From Kudoa neothunni (lineage: Eukaryota > Cnidaria): DNA of 64,000 nt. The stretch spans positions 5,456,001-5,520,000 of the forward strand of contig OZ199839.1 of the NCBI GenBank assembly GCA_964304625.1, given 5' to 3'. The notes below the pieces were generated by a model that had not been told where the DNA came from, did not search any database, and was given only the letters and a program-made list of their open reading frames with translations. The position numbers and the translations under genes are program-made. Positions 36,695 to 50,451 of this stretch are shown here, one piece after another; position 1 is the first letter of the stretch; each line of letters opens with the position of its first letter.

Positions 36695-38633
36695 AGATCA
36701 TCATTTAGCTCCCTTTTATTAAATATTAATACCAATCGATGGTTTCGATTCTTGAAGCTTGCTATTTACTTTTGGCACTATTTGACTTTACATATTTCCA
36801 TTTTTCTATAAATTTTTAGATCCTTAATAATAAAAGTTGTTTATGCATATTTTTGCGCGTTAAATATATTGAATCGTTTTTATTCTATAATGGTTACTAT
36901 TTATCTGCATTATCTATGCATTAAATATCTAAACATCTATAAATATTTTATTATCAAATATAAATATGATGTAAAAGTATTCATTAATAATTTATGCAAG
37001 GGGAAATTTCTTTATATTCTATTTACATATAAATATTCCAATATGTATCTGTAATGATTAAAATGCGCAGAATCAATGTGCAATGAGTTAAAATATTTCA
37101 GCACAGATTATTTAATTACTGAATAGACTTTACGTTCTATAATTATTTTTTTTATCCTGAAATAAATGTATTTTATTAAAGCGTTTTCAATAATTTTTTT
37201 ATATTCTCCTTTTATATTGGTTTATCATTATTAACTTCATTTTTTTATTAGTTCTTTATGTATTTTACAAAGTTATGGTGTGTTTTTGTAGTATCTTAAT
37301 ACCAATGAATTTAATTTTTCGTGTAATAAGTAAAATTATCATTGTTATATTAAAGTTACCACTTTTATTTATTCTTCAAAGTATAACCCAAGGTTTTATG
37401 CATTATCTGTGTTACGTATCTTTTTTCAATTTCGTCCACTATTTTTGATATCCTTCTTTAGTTATATAATTATAAAATATAGGACATGGGCAAAAATGTG
37501 ATGTTTTTTTTTATCATTAAACCAAAGAAATTTAGTCAATAAGTATTCATAAGGTTGGTAATTCTGGATGTATAACTTTCTATTCATTCATCAATTATTA
37601 TAATTTAATTTTATATAGATTTCATACGCAGTTTTATAATATTAGACTGAATATTGCGTGAAAATGCTGTTGATTTTCTTTTAATGTAATCGTTAGTTTT
37701 TATATCACTAATAATTCATTTTGCGATTGCATCGTCCTTAAATGATTAGTAACAGTTAAAATCCTTTATTCACGTATAAAAATGAGGTAATTTTAAATAA
37801 AAATTTAAGTATATTAAATTAAATTTTTATTTTTCAATCAAATAAAAATTTTGTTGACTTTTTTTAGGCTTTTTATAAAATACATGATAACACAAAGGAA
37901 TTTTCAAACTCTATAAAAAATTTATATGAAATAATAATGCAAATATATGTTTAGTATTAGTAATTACTCTAATGTTAAAATACTTAGATAATAATAACTG
38001 TTAAAAAAAATAGAATAATGACCATATTTACCGAATAAAGATTATAATTAGTTCGGAAATTAATAATTAATCACGAATTTTTTAAATAAAATTAATGTGA
38101 TATTGTTAGACCATTTAATGGTAGTAATACCGAAATTTCACTCAATAAATTATTTTTAATGTTAACGTTATGCACTTTCTACAATTAGTTAATTATCGCT
38201 TATATATAATATGAAATTCTTATTCTTGTAGAAAAGAGATTGATACAGTAGACAATCGCTGTGGTTATATTGTTATAACCCATCAAAATCAGAGTTGTCG
38301 ACTTCAATTTTAGAATACATAAAACATGCTTTACTCGAAACGGCTTAATTGGCGATACATCCTGTTGACATAATCGCGAGGAGCTAGGAGTTCGACATTA
38401 ATAGATTACACCATTATTGTGATGAAAAATAGCAGTTGTCAAAGTTGGCCGCACTGCCCTATTGGAGGTGCGACGCTGATAAATACTCAATAATAAAATA
38501 TTCAACAGATCCGTTTTTATCCATTGCAGCTGATTTGGATTACGGTCACTATCCTGCAATTTAACCATAATAACGAATGTATGATGATAAAATAGGATAA
38601 AAATTTTATTGAACTTATTCACGAACCCCCAGG
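36695..38633. other. AT-rich stretch without genes
   Basis: The final part, 38240-38630, is less AT-rich and has an 89-codon minus-strand frame (38398-38667) that overlaps the edge of the next element. I do not recognise it. The rest is featureless AT-rich DNA. Confidence 0.45.
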
Positions 38634-38637
38634 TTAA

Positions 38638-41600
38638 CCTTCCCTGTACGGACTCAGAAAAAATCACGCCCTGTCCGAGGTGGGGTCACTGAGTGACCCC
38701 AGTATAAACTTACCTTAATTAATTTTTCATTTTTCAAAACATAAATTATATGACATTTTCAACATGGTCAAATTCAGCAATGAACCATTTAAGGAAGCTT
38801 TTAGCTTATGTGGGGTAGAAAATGAGAATATTTATGAGTTAAGGCATCATGTAACCAAGCAAAGTTATGTGCATTAAAATTAAAACAAATTAACCATTAA
38901 AAAGAATATATAGCAGTTAAATTAGATATAATATGTTACTGCTGAAAAATGGATATTTAATGTTATCACCGAAACCGGCAATATCACCACGGGAAGCACA
39001 AACATTCGTTTACTTTCGGTTTAACGGAGATTATATAACTCAAATTCGAGATTTTCTAATTAACCTTACTACTAAGCGTTTCACTGATGAATTCATAAAA
39101 ATATACAAATTTTAACTATACTGCATGTTTAAGCTGCATTCTTCGTTTTCTCCAATTGTTGTTATCCTTCGTTTGAATGTTGAATGTTAATTAACAGTTT
39201 TATTTTTAGCATAAAGAAAAACAAAATAATTATACCACAAAATATTACTTCAAACAGTTAAGAAATAATCCGTATGTAGCAGAACTGCATAAAAATAAAA
39301 TGATCCTTTTTTTGAAACAAGATATAATGCTAGACGTTAAATAATTTAATTTTCCCACTAAATTATAGTTTTTCGTTCCAAAAGTAATACAGAACCGAAG
39401 ATGCAATAAAATCAGCGTGTCATAAATGGCGCTTAAATAGTTACATTGAGTAAGATCTATAATATCATTGTTCAAAAAGAAGCTATTTGTTGCATTCAGT
39501 ACGTATAATAATATTTTTTTGGGCTCTATGCTTTGCACACACGAATTTTCGACAATTGAAACACGTTAGCTTTGTTTTCTTGTCGACATTTCTTGGGCAC
39601 AAGGAACATCTTTTTCTATTTAGTAATTGTGGTAAATTTGAGTTTATTGATTTATCATTATTATTATTATCGTTATTATTATCGCCAAAAAGGCCCAAAC
39701 CATACTTTATGTAACTTGGCAATCTTTCAGAATTTGTTTGGCGACGAGAAACATTTTCTCTAGCCAAATCAATGGATAACTCTCTAATAAAGTATTGTCT
39801 CTTGCTTTTATTATTTTTTTGCCATTCAGGATATTTTTTGGTAAATAAGATATTAGTTTAAAACTGCAATGTCTAGCAGATCCATACAAATTTTCATTGG
39901 CCATCTGCGTGTTGGTTTTGAACAGGAATAATGGACAGTCATTTTGTCCGCCATATCAACACCGCCTTTTGTTTTATTGTAATGAATAATTACACTAGGT
40001 CGTTTTCTCTCCTCATTTTCAATAGAACAACCGTTATGTTCGGTTGAGAGAAAATTCACAGCGTAATTTTTTTGGGGACATATGAGACCAAAGTGAGGTC
40101 TCCATGAAATCCAAAAGTTGACGAGAAAACCTCACGCCTAGGATTTTTGAGGAATTCTTGAGGAATCTCGCGTTTGTTGGGTCGGACAGTTCCAGTCAAA
40201 GCTATTCTATTTGAAATTAGTTCCCGGGCGAGTGGAATAGACGTAAAGAAGTTGTCGATTGTAACTCCTCGACATGTACCGTAAAAAGGTGAAACAAGAT
40301 CTTTTACTACCCTTGCACCTTGGTTCATCTCTCTTAATCCACCAACCTTTCCCGTATAAGGCTGTATGTTTAGAAGATATGATATTTCGGCATCTGCGGC
40401 TACCCATAATTTGACGCCATAACGACCTGGCTTAGACTTCATATATACCCGGAAGGGACATTTCCCTCTAAATTTCACCAACCTTTCATCCACAGTGATA
40501 TAGGGCCCTGGCTAAAAATTTTTCAGACAATTATTATTGAAAGTTTGAAAAACGTTTCGGATCGCCTCGAAATTATCATTTGACTTTTTCTTACGTTCAG
40601 TTCTTGTAGCTTTATCATCAAATCGCAACATTTGATAAATATGTGTGAAATGATCCCTCGAAATTGCTGCCGCAAAAAAAATTGTTTAAATAAAGGATTG
40701 CTATCCCACACATTCTGAAGTGCAAGAAATGATCTATTCAAGCGACCCGAGGCGAGTAAACGCCCAAAAAAGCCTTTAACTCCTCTACTGTTATTTCGTT
40801 ACCGTTAAAACCTTTATATTGCTCACAATATTTATTCGTGCATTGCATTAACTCATCAAGAATATCACGAGAAAAAAAAACAATCCAAATGCTTCAGAGA
40901 TAGTTTCGAAATTACCCATTTTCTCAAGAAATGTAGAGGATGGTGGTGAAATTTTGTTGTGTGCGCGGTTTTTTGTTCCTGTGCGATGCTTCAAACTCCA
41001 TTGAAAACCACACCGAGAAACTACAAAGTCAGAATTTTCATTCTCAATGAAACAATCCAAATCATCATCAGATCTTTTATTTTCAGACTGGCTACTTAAA
41101 TCTTCCAGGAAATCGTCAGTTGATGTATCAACAGATTCAGTGAACTCGTAGTCAGATTCACTATCAATGTCTGTAGAAGAATCGTCAATTAGTTTTTCTG
41201 CTTCGTCGTACATAATGTTTTACAAATACTAAATAATAAAAATTTATCATAACGTTCAAAAAATCAAGTTACGCTTTAGCTTTAAAATGTAAGACAACCA
41301 ACACAGAACAATAAGCGTGGGATTAGTGAAACGTTCGCAGATTAATTTTTTCTTATCTCAGATTACACTGATTATTGCTGTTAGAATTTGATATCTACAT
41401 TGAAATATAGGTAGATAATCGATTTAAAAACTTTTAAGAGAATAAAAAATGTAAATAATTCATTTTAGAAAATGTTTTATGTATAATGTTGTATACAATT
41501 AACAACATACCATTTTAAACATTAAAAATTTTCATGTTTATAAAAAAAATTAAATATATAACTATTTTAAAATAAGAACCATATTGTCAAAAGAGCATTC

Positions 41601-41695
41601 ACGGGAGCGAATGTGGAGAAAATTATTATTTTAGGAGATTTGGAGAATAAACGCTTGTTGGGGTCACTCAGTGACCCCACCTCGTACAGCCAGGG
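38638..41695 (-). mobile_element. piggyBac element PB-4 with both ends
   Basis: TTAA at 38634-38637 and 41696-41699. The left end reads CCTTCCCTGTACGG and the right end, inverted, CCCTGGCTGTACGAGG. Just inside both ends is the same block, GAGGT followed by the perfect 19 bp palindrome GGGGTCACTGAGTGACCCC. About 3.06 kb, with a minus-strand transposase filling the interior. Confidence 0.93.
39483..41213 (-). pseudogene. piggyBac transposase (PB-4), broken but with all domains
   Basis: Minus strand from 41213. An acidic N-terminus (DSESDYEFTESVDTSTDD) comes first. The first catalytic Asp sits in ITVDERLVKFRGK (near 40490), followed by YGVKLWVAADAEISYLLNIQ and the second Asp in GVTIDNFFTS (near 40260). 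The third lies in TKGGVDMADKM (near 39960) with YSCSKPTRRWPM after it. The C-terminal finger CSLCPRNVDKKTKLTCFNC is at 39550-39620, preceded by an Asn/Asp run from a TTA/TCG microsatellite (39645-39690). At least four frame changes or stops split it. All three catalytic Asp residues remain. Confidence 0.93.
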
Positions 41696-41699
41696 TTAA

Positions 41700-44560
41700 G
41701 GACTACTGATACAAATATAAATTTGAACACATTCATCATCAATTGCATTGATTTTAGACCTGTATATTATTAAACCTTGAAAATGTTAGTTAAATGACAG
41801 GTTAAACTATGCTTTGAATGTACTATTACCTGTCAAATAATTAGTTAATTTATATAATTGAATAAAGTGTTTTTTTTAAATCTGTTTATTAGTCCTATCT
41901 GGTTTTATTTAAATTATCTTATTTATAGTAAATATTTGCGTACGTCAATTCTTCTTCGCCTGAATCTTCCGTTTTTTAAATCATCAAAATATTTGAGTTA
42001 TTTATTATTTCAGGGTTATTCTCGGAATAATGCATACCATGATATCCAAGGTATAACTTAAAGAAATAGTTTTTACTTTATATCACGGTCATATATATTT
42101 AAATGATATATGAAATATTTATTTCAATAAATAATACTAAAATGATACAATAAACTCGTTGATACAATGTTAGAATTTTTAATAAAGAAATTTATTTTTA
42201 TGAATCAGTGATTTATATTAAATTTTATATCCGAAAACAATAATTAAAATAATTAATTACCTTACTTCCTTAAATAACAATAATCAAATAAATTTTAATT
42301 TTTTCACGTATATTGGTATTAGTACAATAGTTTATAATAAGTTTACCTGAATATTTTAGATTATGATAAAGATAAATTTTTAAAATTACCTCATTAATTT
42401 CTGAAAAATGTAATATATTTTAGCTGAAAGTTTTTTTATTTCCACTAAGAATGTTGGCCAACCAAATCAACTGTTTAATCCATTACGGATTGTAACCATT
42501 TTTATTTCAATTACTCAGGAAGGTTTTTGTAGGTAGCTTTCTCTTTTGAATTTAAACATTCCGTTATTTAGATGTCACTAAACAACTTTTGATTTTGTGT
42601 CCTCCATAAAAAAGAGAGATGGATTTTATGATGGATAAATCCACGGGAAACATGCGTGACTATAGATAGCTCATGCATTATAAAACATTGTCAAATTTTT
42701 ATCGAATTGGTTCATGATGATATGTTTTAATGTTTTCCAGTCTCATAATTGAATTCAAAGTACATATCCCTTGAAGGGTTCTTTATCTCTTCCAAAGGAA
42801 CATTACAAGTGCAAAAATTAAACGTATATGGGCCATCAAAACGAGTCATATCCTTTTCTCCTTTTAAGAGGACCTAATTATAGTTAAAAAGGTGTAAAAT
42901 GTTTTTATGATTCGTTTTTCATATAACATATTTACAATTGGGAAATATTCAAATTCGCACACCAAGATTCTGTTATACTATTACATTGCAAATATATTAT
43001 TTGTTGCTAGTCGAAATCATTTTCGACGATATCGATTTGCGGAAGTTATATTCTTTTTTTTGATGATACTTTCCAAATATAATCCCTTATGTTTACCTTA
43101 ACATACTTTTCTTTCTTTTTCGACGAAGAACTTTATCAATCTAAATTATATTTCCTCAAAATTTCATTCTTTTTTATTAAAAACATACGAGACATTTGTT
43201 TTTTTTAAAACAAGATCTCAGTTATACTCTCTGCATTTTACCAATTATTGTAGTGGTTTAAATTGTTTTTTCCATGATATATAATAGAATGTTTTTATAC
43301 ATTTCTTTATGGTCAACTTAAGAGATTTCTAGAGGCGATTGATTAAAAAAATTCCTCCTCCGTCGAGAAATTTTAGCTTCACAACTTTAGTCAAAATTAT
43401 GAACATTGATACAAATGTTCTTTTTTCAGAGTACTGTAAATATTTTGAGACAGTTCTGCTAATATTGAGATATTTTTTGGTTAACGAGAAGGAATTGAAA
43501 TTAGTTCAAGTCAAACATCTTTCTAAGGACTCACATGGTATCTCAATTATCATTAAATAGGAAATAAACGATCGTTATCATTTATCACAATTTATAATTC
43601 AGCGTATAACAAACTCGAATTACACTCTTGAACCGTGCTAATAATTTATTTCTGTTATATATTATTATGTTTGCGAACTCTGCTTTTTTAAATATTTGGT
43701 ATAAAGTTAAATAAATAATAGATTAATTAGAGAGTTATTTAAATTTAGAATTTACAGTTTTCTACATGAAGTATTGCATATCAAAACAAACACTAACTCA
43801 TCTTCCCAGCCGATTGTTTTTCTAAATTTAGATCCAATTTTTTTGAATTCATGTCACTCTGGATTAAACCAATTCGTTAAAGCTTGAAGATAAAATTGGT
43901 GTACATGGAACCTTTTATTTATCTTAAGATGTTCAATCGAAAGATTTAGTTTGTTAGGAGGATATTTCTTCGTTTAGAAATTTAAAAATCCTACATTTTC
44001 CTGCGAGTTTAATCTTTATGTAGGTCTGCTTAAAGTGAACTTTCACTAACAAAGATAATAAAAAGAAGGAACCAATCGATTAATTTATCATTAATATAGA
44101 ATCATCTCCCGAAAAATTCTGCAATCAATGGAATGGTAGAACTCTGTAATTAATAAATTAGATTTATAAATCAATTTGTTTAATTTTAAGTATTCATGTT
44201 TCCGAAACCTTATTTTTGACAATTCTCAATATTATGGTCAACAAGAGAAGAACATTCTCTTGATTAGAAATAACAGTTTCCAATTTACTATAATAACCTT
44301 ATAATTTTTAAACATAGAATTTACAGAACGATTTCAATGGAGTATATTTAATCTTTTTTTGTATTGAGTGCCCAAAGGTTTATTCACATAACTTTATCTT
44401 AGATAAAATCAATATTTTTGAATGATAATTATATCTGCCATGAAATTAATAAAAAGTGTAGATTACTTATAGTAAATAGAAGATTTTAATGTTTTCATAA
44501 ACATTAGTTCCCAAAACTATGAATGCATATATTGGCTTAAAAGTTGTTTTCGGATGTTTC
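41700..44560. other. AT-rich stretch without genes
   Basis: Plus frames at 41858, 42907 and 43339 give short unrecognised peptides. No repeat ends are seen. Confidence 0.5.
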
Positions 44561-47500
44561 CAGAATCCCCAGCGATATATATGGATCTGCCTGTTTACCA
44601 ATGTTTATTAGTTTTAGGTTATGGTCCCATTATCACCTCATTTTCGACTGCCCATTGGCAGCTAAGGAGATGTGATTAGGAATCTCTCGATATCATTCCG
44701 CAGTTTACCGAACCTTCATTCCTTAAGGGAGGAGGCGTAGTGACGGTGTTAGGAGCTTGCCCGCCCTTATAACCTTTCCTAACGCTACAGTCTAATGGAA
44801 TATTTTTTGTCGTCCCCCGTGTAGTTGTCTTCCCCAGGTCCCCCACCTCGTGGTTGCACTGGTATCGTTGCTAAGGTCTCCACTCTAGATACAACACCCT
44901 GACTGCTACATTTCCTGCAGGTGTTCCGAGGACGCTTTCCACCCATTTTTGATTACCGGATCGGTATTTATTTGAGGTTTCGCGCCCAATATTGCTACCA
45001 GGTTTGTCGAACCCTGTCATGGCCACGTCGCTTACAGTACTCGCGACGGGGTAAAGAATCTTTCCAGTAGAAATTATTGGTTGGTTAGATGGATTGTAAC
45101 ATTGACTCATTGTAACCATGATTTGTTTCGGGTGCCGGGGCGTTAACCCTGAACCCACCCTCATCTTATTGCATCCGGGCTTGGGACCGGTATATGCTGA
45201 TTTACGATTTTTACATACTATTTAAAAGCCGTCCACATTGCGGCTACCTGTTTGCATGTGTGGGTTAGCACATATAGGGTAGGTCATATGGCGTTCCACA
45301 TAATAGCTACTCCAGACAGGTGCTGACGGTCATATCAATTCTGTGGAAGAGGGGGAAGAGGTAGGGACATTTATTGCGCGAGGTGCGTTTTTATAACTCT
45401 CAGCGACCCTAGAAGGGTTGTTTGCTGGAGTTATTATAATTTTCGAGGCTATTTCTTTATTATTTTTGAAGATGATTGGAATCCATTCCTACAACATTTC
45501 AGTGTTACCAAGGCAACCAACAATAATTGGCATGACTTTCACTACGAAGTTAGGTCGATTCCTAGCGATATCGTTAGCTAGTGCTTGGCACTTTTCATGC
45601 TTTTCCCATGCTCTACTTACAGAGTCCGTCTATACATATACCTATTTCTAGTATGTATATTACCCTCTTGTGTGTTATTTCAAGCGGTAGATCTAGCCGC
45701 CTAGCTTGTATTGTGTTACTTGTCCCGCATATGGGGTCATATTTGATTGATCCTAGTTTCGATTGGATTATTCTAGGGATAGGTCCCCAAGAATTTGGAA
45801 CTTGTAAGATATATTTTGAGATATATCTCATGAGGCATTTTGCGACTTCGTCATGCCTCGATTTGTATGTTGACCATGTGTGAACACTGCACATGGCCAA
45901 TATATGGGGGATGATCTCACGATCTCTATCACAGAGTCTTCACGTGGGTTTATGGCAACTTGCTTGATTCGGGCCTCGTAATCACGACACTTTAAAACGC
46001 CATCTTGTGCCGTCATGATAATACATGTTGACCTAGCCGATAGGTTCTCATTTACGAGCCAACTATTTGAAAATTCACCTTTGATATCCTTTTGTTGAAT
46101 ACCGTGGATGATTTTCTCCCGCCATCTCACAAACTGTTCCTCGTAGAATACTCTTTTCAAGGAATCCGGAGTTGGGATCATCTCTTCAGGAGTGATGTCT
46201 AGCGATTTGCACAACAGCGTGAGCCGTTCCCCCCTAGGGTACGTTTTATCGTTCACCACCTTATTCAGGTTTAGAACGTTCTTGACGAAGTCATCATTAC
46301 TGCCGTACAAATAATTTAATACAGAGACCGAGGTCACCCGAGCAAGATTGCAACTCAGAATACCTAATCCATCATCACATGGCTTTAGCACCATTCTTTC
46401 AATTGCCAGATCCATGTTCCAAGTCCACGCTTTACTCAACACTTTCCTCAACGATCTATCAAAGCGGTGGCATTCAGTCTTCGTTAGAGGCATGACTTGT
46501 ATGGCATACCTTATCCTAGCTCCTACCCTACTACTCTATTTTGGGCTTTGACTTTACTCTTCAAATCAAGTGGTGAGTTCAAAATGATCTTGGAGGTAGT
46601 TTCAAGGTCCTCTGTGAAGATTTTGAACGGGATGTCCTTCTTTATGCCAAGGGCAGGGCTTGAGGTGAGCCCAGATATTTGAGGCCAAGTCCCGCCTAAT
46701 GCCGGGATTTTGGCGATATCAATCCTCTTACCTCGATGAACTACAATCGTGGCACACTTGGATAGGTTCAGGTCCATCCCATACCCTGTAGCGATCTTAT
46801 CTTCCTAATCTACACTAGTATTTAGGGCAGCTAGTGTTTAACTATAGGTTTTAAAATCATCCATATAATATTGATGATTATATGATATATTGATACGAGT
46901 TTCGTAAACTCTGTCCTTTTATTAAGGTAGAGGGATATTGGCGCTATTGCCCAACAAAAGAGAACAGGAGAGAGGCCATCGCCTTGCAACACATCCTTAG
47001 AGTATTTGATAGGGGAACTCTCCTGATTTGTCTGACCTCCGCTAGCCTTATCCCCCTAATTTTGATATCCTGAAACTTAAACCTTGTAATCTCATCGTCG
47101 CAGTGTAGAAAGTTGCAAATAATTTATTAATGTTGGTTTGTGTGTTAACATATGATAATGAACCCTTTCGAGTTCTGCCGGCCCATGGTACCTCCTTCTC
47201 TAAAGGATATGTTTCCATATATTATATGTGCCTTCGACAGTTCTAACCACAACCAACTCGCATTATTGCTTCTGCTTTTAAATGTAACCTATGCTGCCTC
47301 ATCTGTCTCCTCTGCAGCTTTTGCCCCACGTCTCCCAGCTGCTAGTGTTTGCTCTTGGACCACGATTCTCTCTCTTCATTGTTCTGATGTGGGTTGGAGC
47401 TCCATCGCTTCAACGCCGGCTCGGTGAGATATATTTTGTTGAGATCACTGGACCTTGGTAGCGTAGCATAAATTAAGGCAGTGCATTTCTCAGAAATCGC

Positions 47501-48660
47501 TCTTGCTATTGACGTGTTTGCCACTTTCGCCATGGTCAAAAAAGAGTTCCTTTCACCCAACCTCGAGCCTTTTAATAAGACCTTGTTGAGAATCCAAATT
47601 CATACAAACAGTTAATAAACTTTTCATTTCTAAACTTTGTGTGATGAAGTTAATTTTTATCTCATGTAGTCTTCTAGTCTTCCGTCGGCAGCTGATACGT
47701 TTAGACTGATGTCAGTCCGACTTTTCATCATAGTTAACAAGCCCTTCAGCCTCTGAGATTGGCTGTATCTCAGATATAAAATTATCGGCGATATTTATAG
47801 TCGTCCCTAGAGACCGCTAACTCACCCATCCTTCGGCTCCTATAAAGGGAGTTCCCTGCAAAAAGAAGAGACTGCACCGAGAGTCACATCACCACTTGGG
47901 ACGATATACACTCTTTTTGGAGAACTTACCTCACTACATTATCAGCTAGGTACCCATCCCTGACGGATTTGTATCAACCACTCATGATCGGCAGCCTCGC
48001 GTACCGTTCCCGACAGATTCCGACCTCACGCTCCTATGGGTTTTGTCTTCTCTTTTTTTTCGATTTTTAAATAGGATTGCCTTCCGGCTTATGGCCGGCA
48101 GAAATAGATTTATGACTTTTACTAAATTGTGAAATTCGGCCACATTGGGCTGTTCTCTAGGACCCCTATCGAGTATCGAGACTAAAGGATGGCTAATCGT
48201 TGACCTAACGAACAGGAAAGTTTAGCTACCGGAAGTCTCCTGAAGTGTAATTAATTAAATTACGTTTTAAACAAAGATGCAACCTCGATGGATTTATTTC
48301 TTTAGTCATGCACGCCCTTAGCGTACGAACTGAACCTACCGACGTATGTTGTAGCTTTTCTATGGTGATCTCGATGTCTCCTTTTATTATTAATGAACTC
48401 TGGATCACGTATATGTATACTAACAATCCAGGAACAGGGTTTAATCCCATTAACCCCCATTATGTGAGAGTTACAAAAAGGAAAAAAAACTAATCCGATG
48501 TATATCGCCAACCTTATCCCCTAAATTTAGGACAATTCTGCGGTTCAGGCGCTACATGCAGTTACCGTTGGACGCCAGCCAACTCCGAAGCGCACAACGA
48601 CCCATGCGGATTTCGACCTTGCGTACCGTACATAAACGACTGAAGATTGAGACTGATGAA
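44560..48660 (-). mobile_element. R4/Dong-like non-LTR retrotransposon, degenerate
   Basis: This stretch is visibly richer in G+C than its surroundings and carries a minus-strand reverse transcriptase. The coding part is recognisable at 45420-47560. Outer limits are set by the compositional change and are approximate. I saw no poly(A) tail or target duplication. Confidence 0.7.
45420..47560 (-). pseudogene. LINE reverse transcriptase, R4/Dong clade
   Basis: In minus-strand order: an N-terminal piece (47342-47560); the RT block LQGDGLSPVLFCWAIAPIS (near 46950); the catalytic YYMDDFKTYS (near 46860); GMDLNLSKCATIVVHRGKR (near 46750); a thumb and post-RT domain (45828-46493) with SLRKVLSKAW and CRDYEARIKQ; the tail block TWSTYKSRHDEVAKCL (near 45860); and VMPIIVGCLGNT (near 45510). 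YMDD followed by xK-Y, QGD-LSP and the terminal RHD-VAK and VVPI-IGxLG blocks are the pattern I associate with R4/Dong elements, whose C-terminus carries a restriction-like endonuclease. Several frameshifts and stops are present. A further minus frame at 44871-45164 may be its 3' end but is not recognised. Confidence 0.82.
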
Positions 48661-49499
48661 TCAACCACTCCGAAAACAGATTACCTTGAGCGGAAACATT
48701 AAATTTTTTATTTATATATCTTAGTAGGAAATATCTTGTTGATGGTTCATATTTTTTATACCGAAGACCCTTCTATAATGAATTATTTATCATTATAAAA
48801 AAGTGCTAAAGATACGAAACGTGATAGTTGCATCGTTATAATGTATTACCGATCGATAACTTTTTGCTATTCATTGATAATTATATCTTTCACTTATTTT
48901 AATAAATATTGTCTGCAAATGTTTTGTCTTAAACGCCATCTACAATTCAGTCCAAATAGAATTGTGTAAAATGATATCGTTGTCTCATTAATCATTTGGT
49001 ACATGCGATTTTCAGAATAATTACCTTACGTTAGATAAATATAGATATATATATATATCTATGTTAATTGACTCAATACGGTTTCATAATAGTTTTTCAG
49101 AAACTATTAGGGAGAAATGTAGCGTATATTATTTAAAACACAGTATTATATTTTATTCTGTAAAACACTTATAGCACGGTAACGTCTTGTATTTTATCAC
49201 TTATAAGTATTTAAAAATGTCACGTAACCAATTTAAGAATTATGTTATATGAGCTGAAGAGTTATTGTTTGTTATTAGTGTAGTTAGTCATGTTAATTGA
49301 GTTGACTTGCTTCAATATATTCGTAGATAATTTCAACTTAACTTATTTGAGTATACTTAACTCTGTCATAAAAAAATGCATTGTTATAAATAGAATTTTC
49401 TGCAGAGCATTTTTGACACAAAAGTTCATATATGGTAATGCTACAATATAGACTACATTTGAACGGGAAAATTAATGATTAATCGATACACAACCTGTT
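48661..49499. other. AT-rich stretch without genes
   Basis: Contains a near-palindromic ATAGATATATATATATATCTAT segment around 49040-49064; nothing else recognised. Confidence 0.5.
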
Positions 49500-50180
49500 C
49501 ATTACACAAGCTAAAATTATCATGAGCATTGAACAAATATTGTTCATTCCATGTATCTATAGATAGCTGTTTGATCATTCCCATGAATTTATCATGGGAT
49601 CTCTTCTTAAATATTTCTTTCGAAATAGAAATTCATCGAAATGCCTATTATAATATTAGAGATATTTTTGTAATGAGTCTAGTTATTAAACCAAATACGT
49701 TTTGGAGAGACTTCATGTACCATCGTGAGGCAAACTTATCGTAAGTTGATGCCATGTTTACTAAGGTTGGCGTAGGTCTTCCATTTATCGGATACAATTG
49801 TAGTACCTAATCAAAATCGATTTAATTATTTCATTGTTATCTTGCTCCATAATTTGTAATATAAGTGGTAGCAAAATGGCTTCATTTCTATTCTCCACAA
49901 TGTAGAAGAACATTTTGGTTGTTCCTCTTTCAATGCCGACAAACACCCACACACCATCGACCAGTCTTCCTTTGTGGTTCTTTCTTTTTCCTATCTTCGT
50001 TTCGTCTATCTCGACGATTTTACCCTCTACTGGTTTGATTTAAATGTAAAACATAATTAGAGGTATACTACCAAGTTTTTCATTGTTGCGCATAAGCACA
50101 TTGTAACATGTGCCGAAATTCTTCCAGCCATTTCTATAAGGTTTTATTACATTTTATATATATGTCGATATCCAATCTCT
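49500..50180 (-). pseudogene. Merlin (IS1595-like) transposase relic, copy 1
   Basis: Minus strand. VEGKIVEIDETKIGKRKN (near 50010) carries the first catalytic Asp in the IDE-(T/S)K-GKRK setting typical of ISXO2/IS1595/Merlin enzymes. It is followed by GRLVDGVWVFVGIERGT and NEAILLPLILQIM. Frames then shift, and WKTYANLSKHGI (near 49765) corresponds to the DKWKAY block of copy 2. The C-terminus is badly decayed. No terminal inverted repeats were found. Confidence 0.88.
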
Positions 50181-50451
50181 CATATAAGGCTCTATACACC
50201 TAATCAAAAATAAGGTTTAGAATGACTTAAAGGAAGTAAAATTTATTTAAACTAAAAGAATAAATTAATAACTCGTATTTTGAGATTCGAGTCTTCAAAT
50301 ATCGAACCTATTCTGATAGATATTTTCTTCCCACAACCTAGATTCAGATACCTCTATCGATATTTATCGGTTTTCAAGGAGGAGCTCTTCGATATTATCA
50401 TATTCAGTTTTCACTGTTGACAAAGTTTTCTATCTATAATAAGCTTATTAT

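Noticed and set aside
38398-38667. An 89-codon minus-strand gene beside PB-4
   Set aside because: It runs across the TTAA boundary of PB-4, so the frame is a by-product of the insertion.
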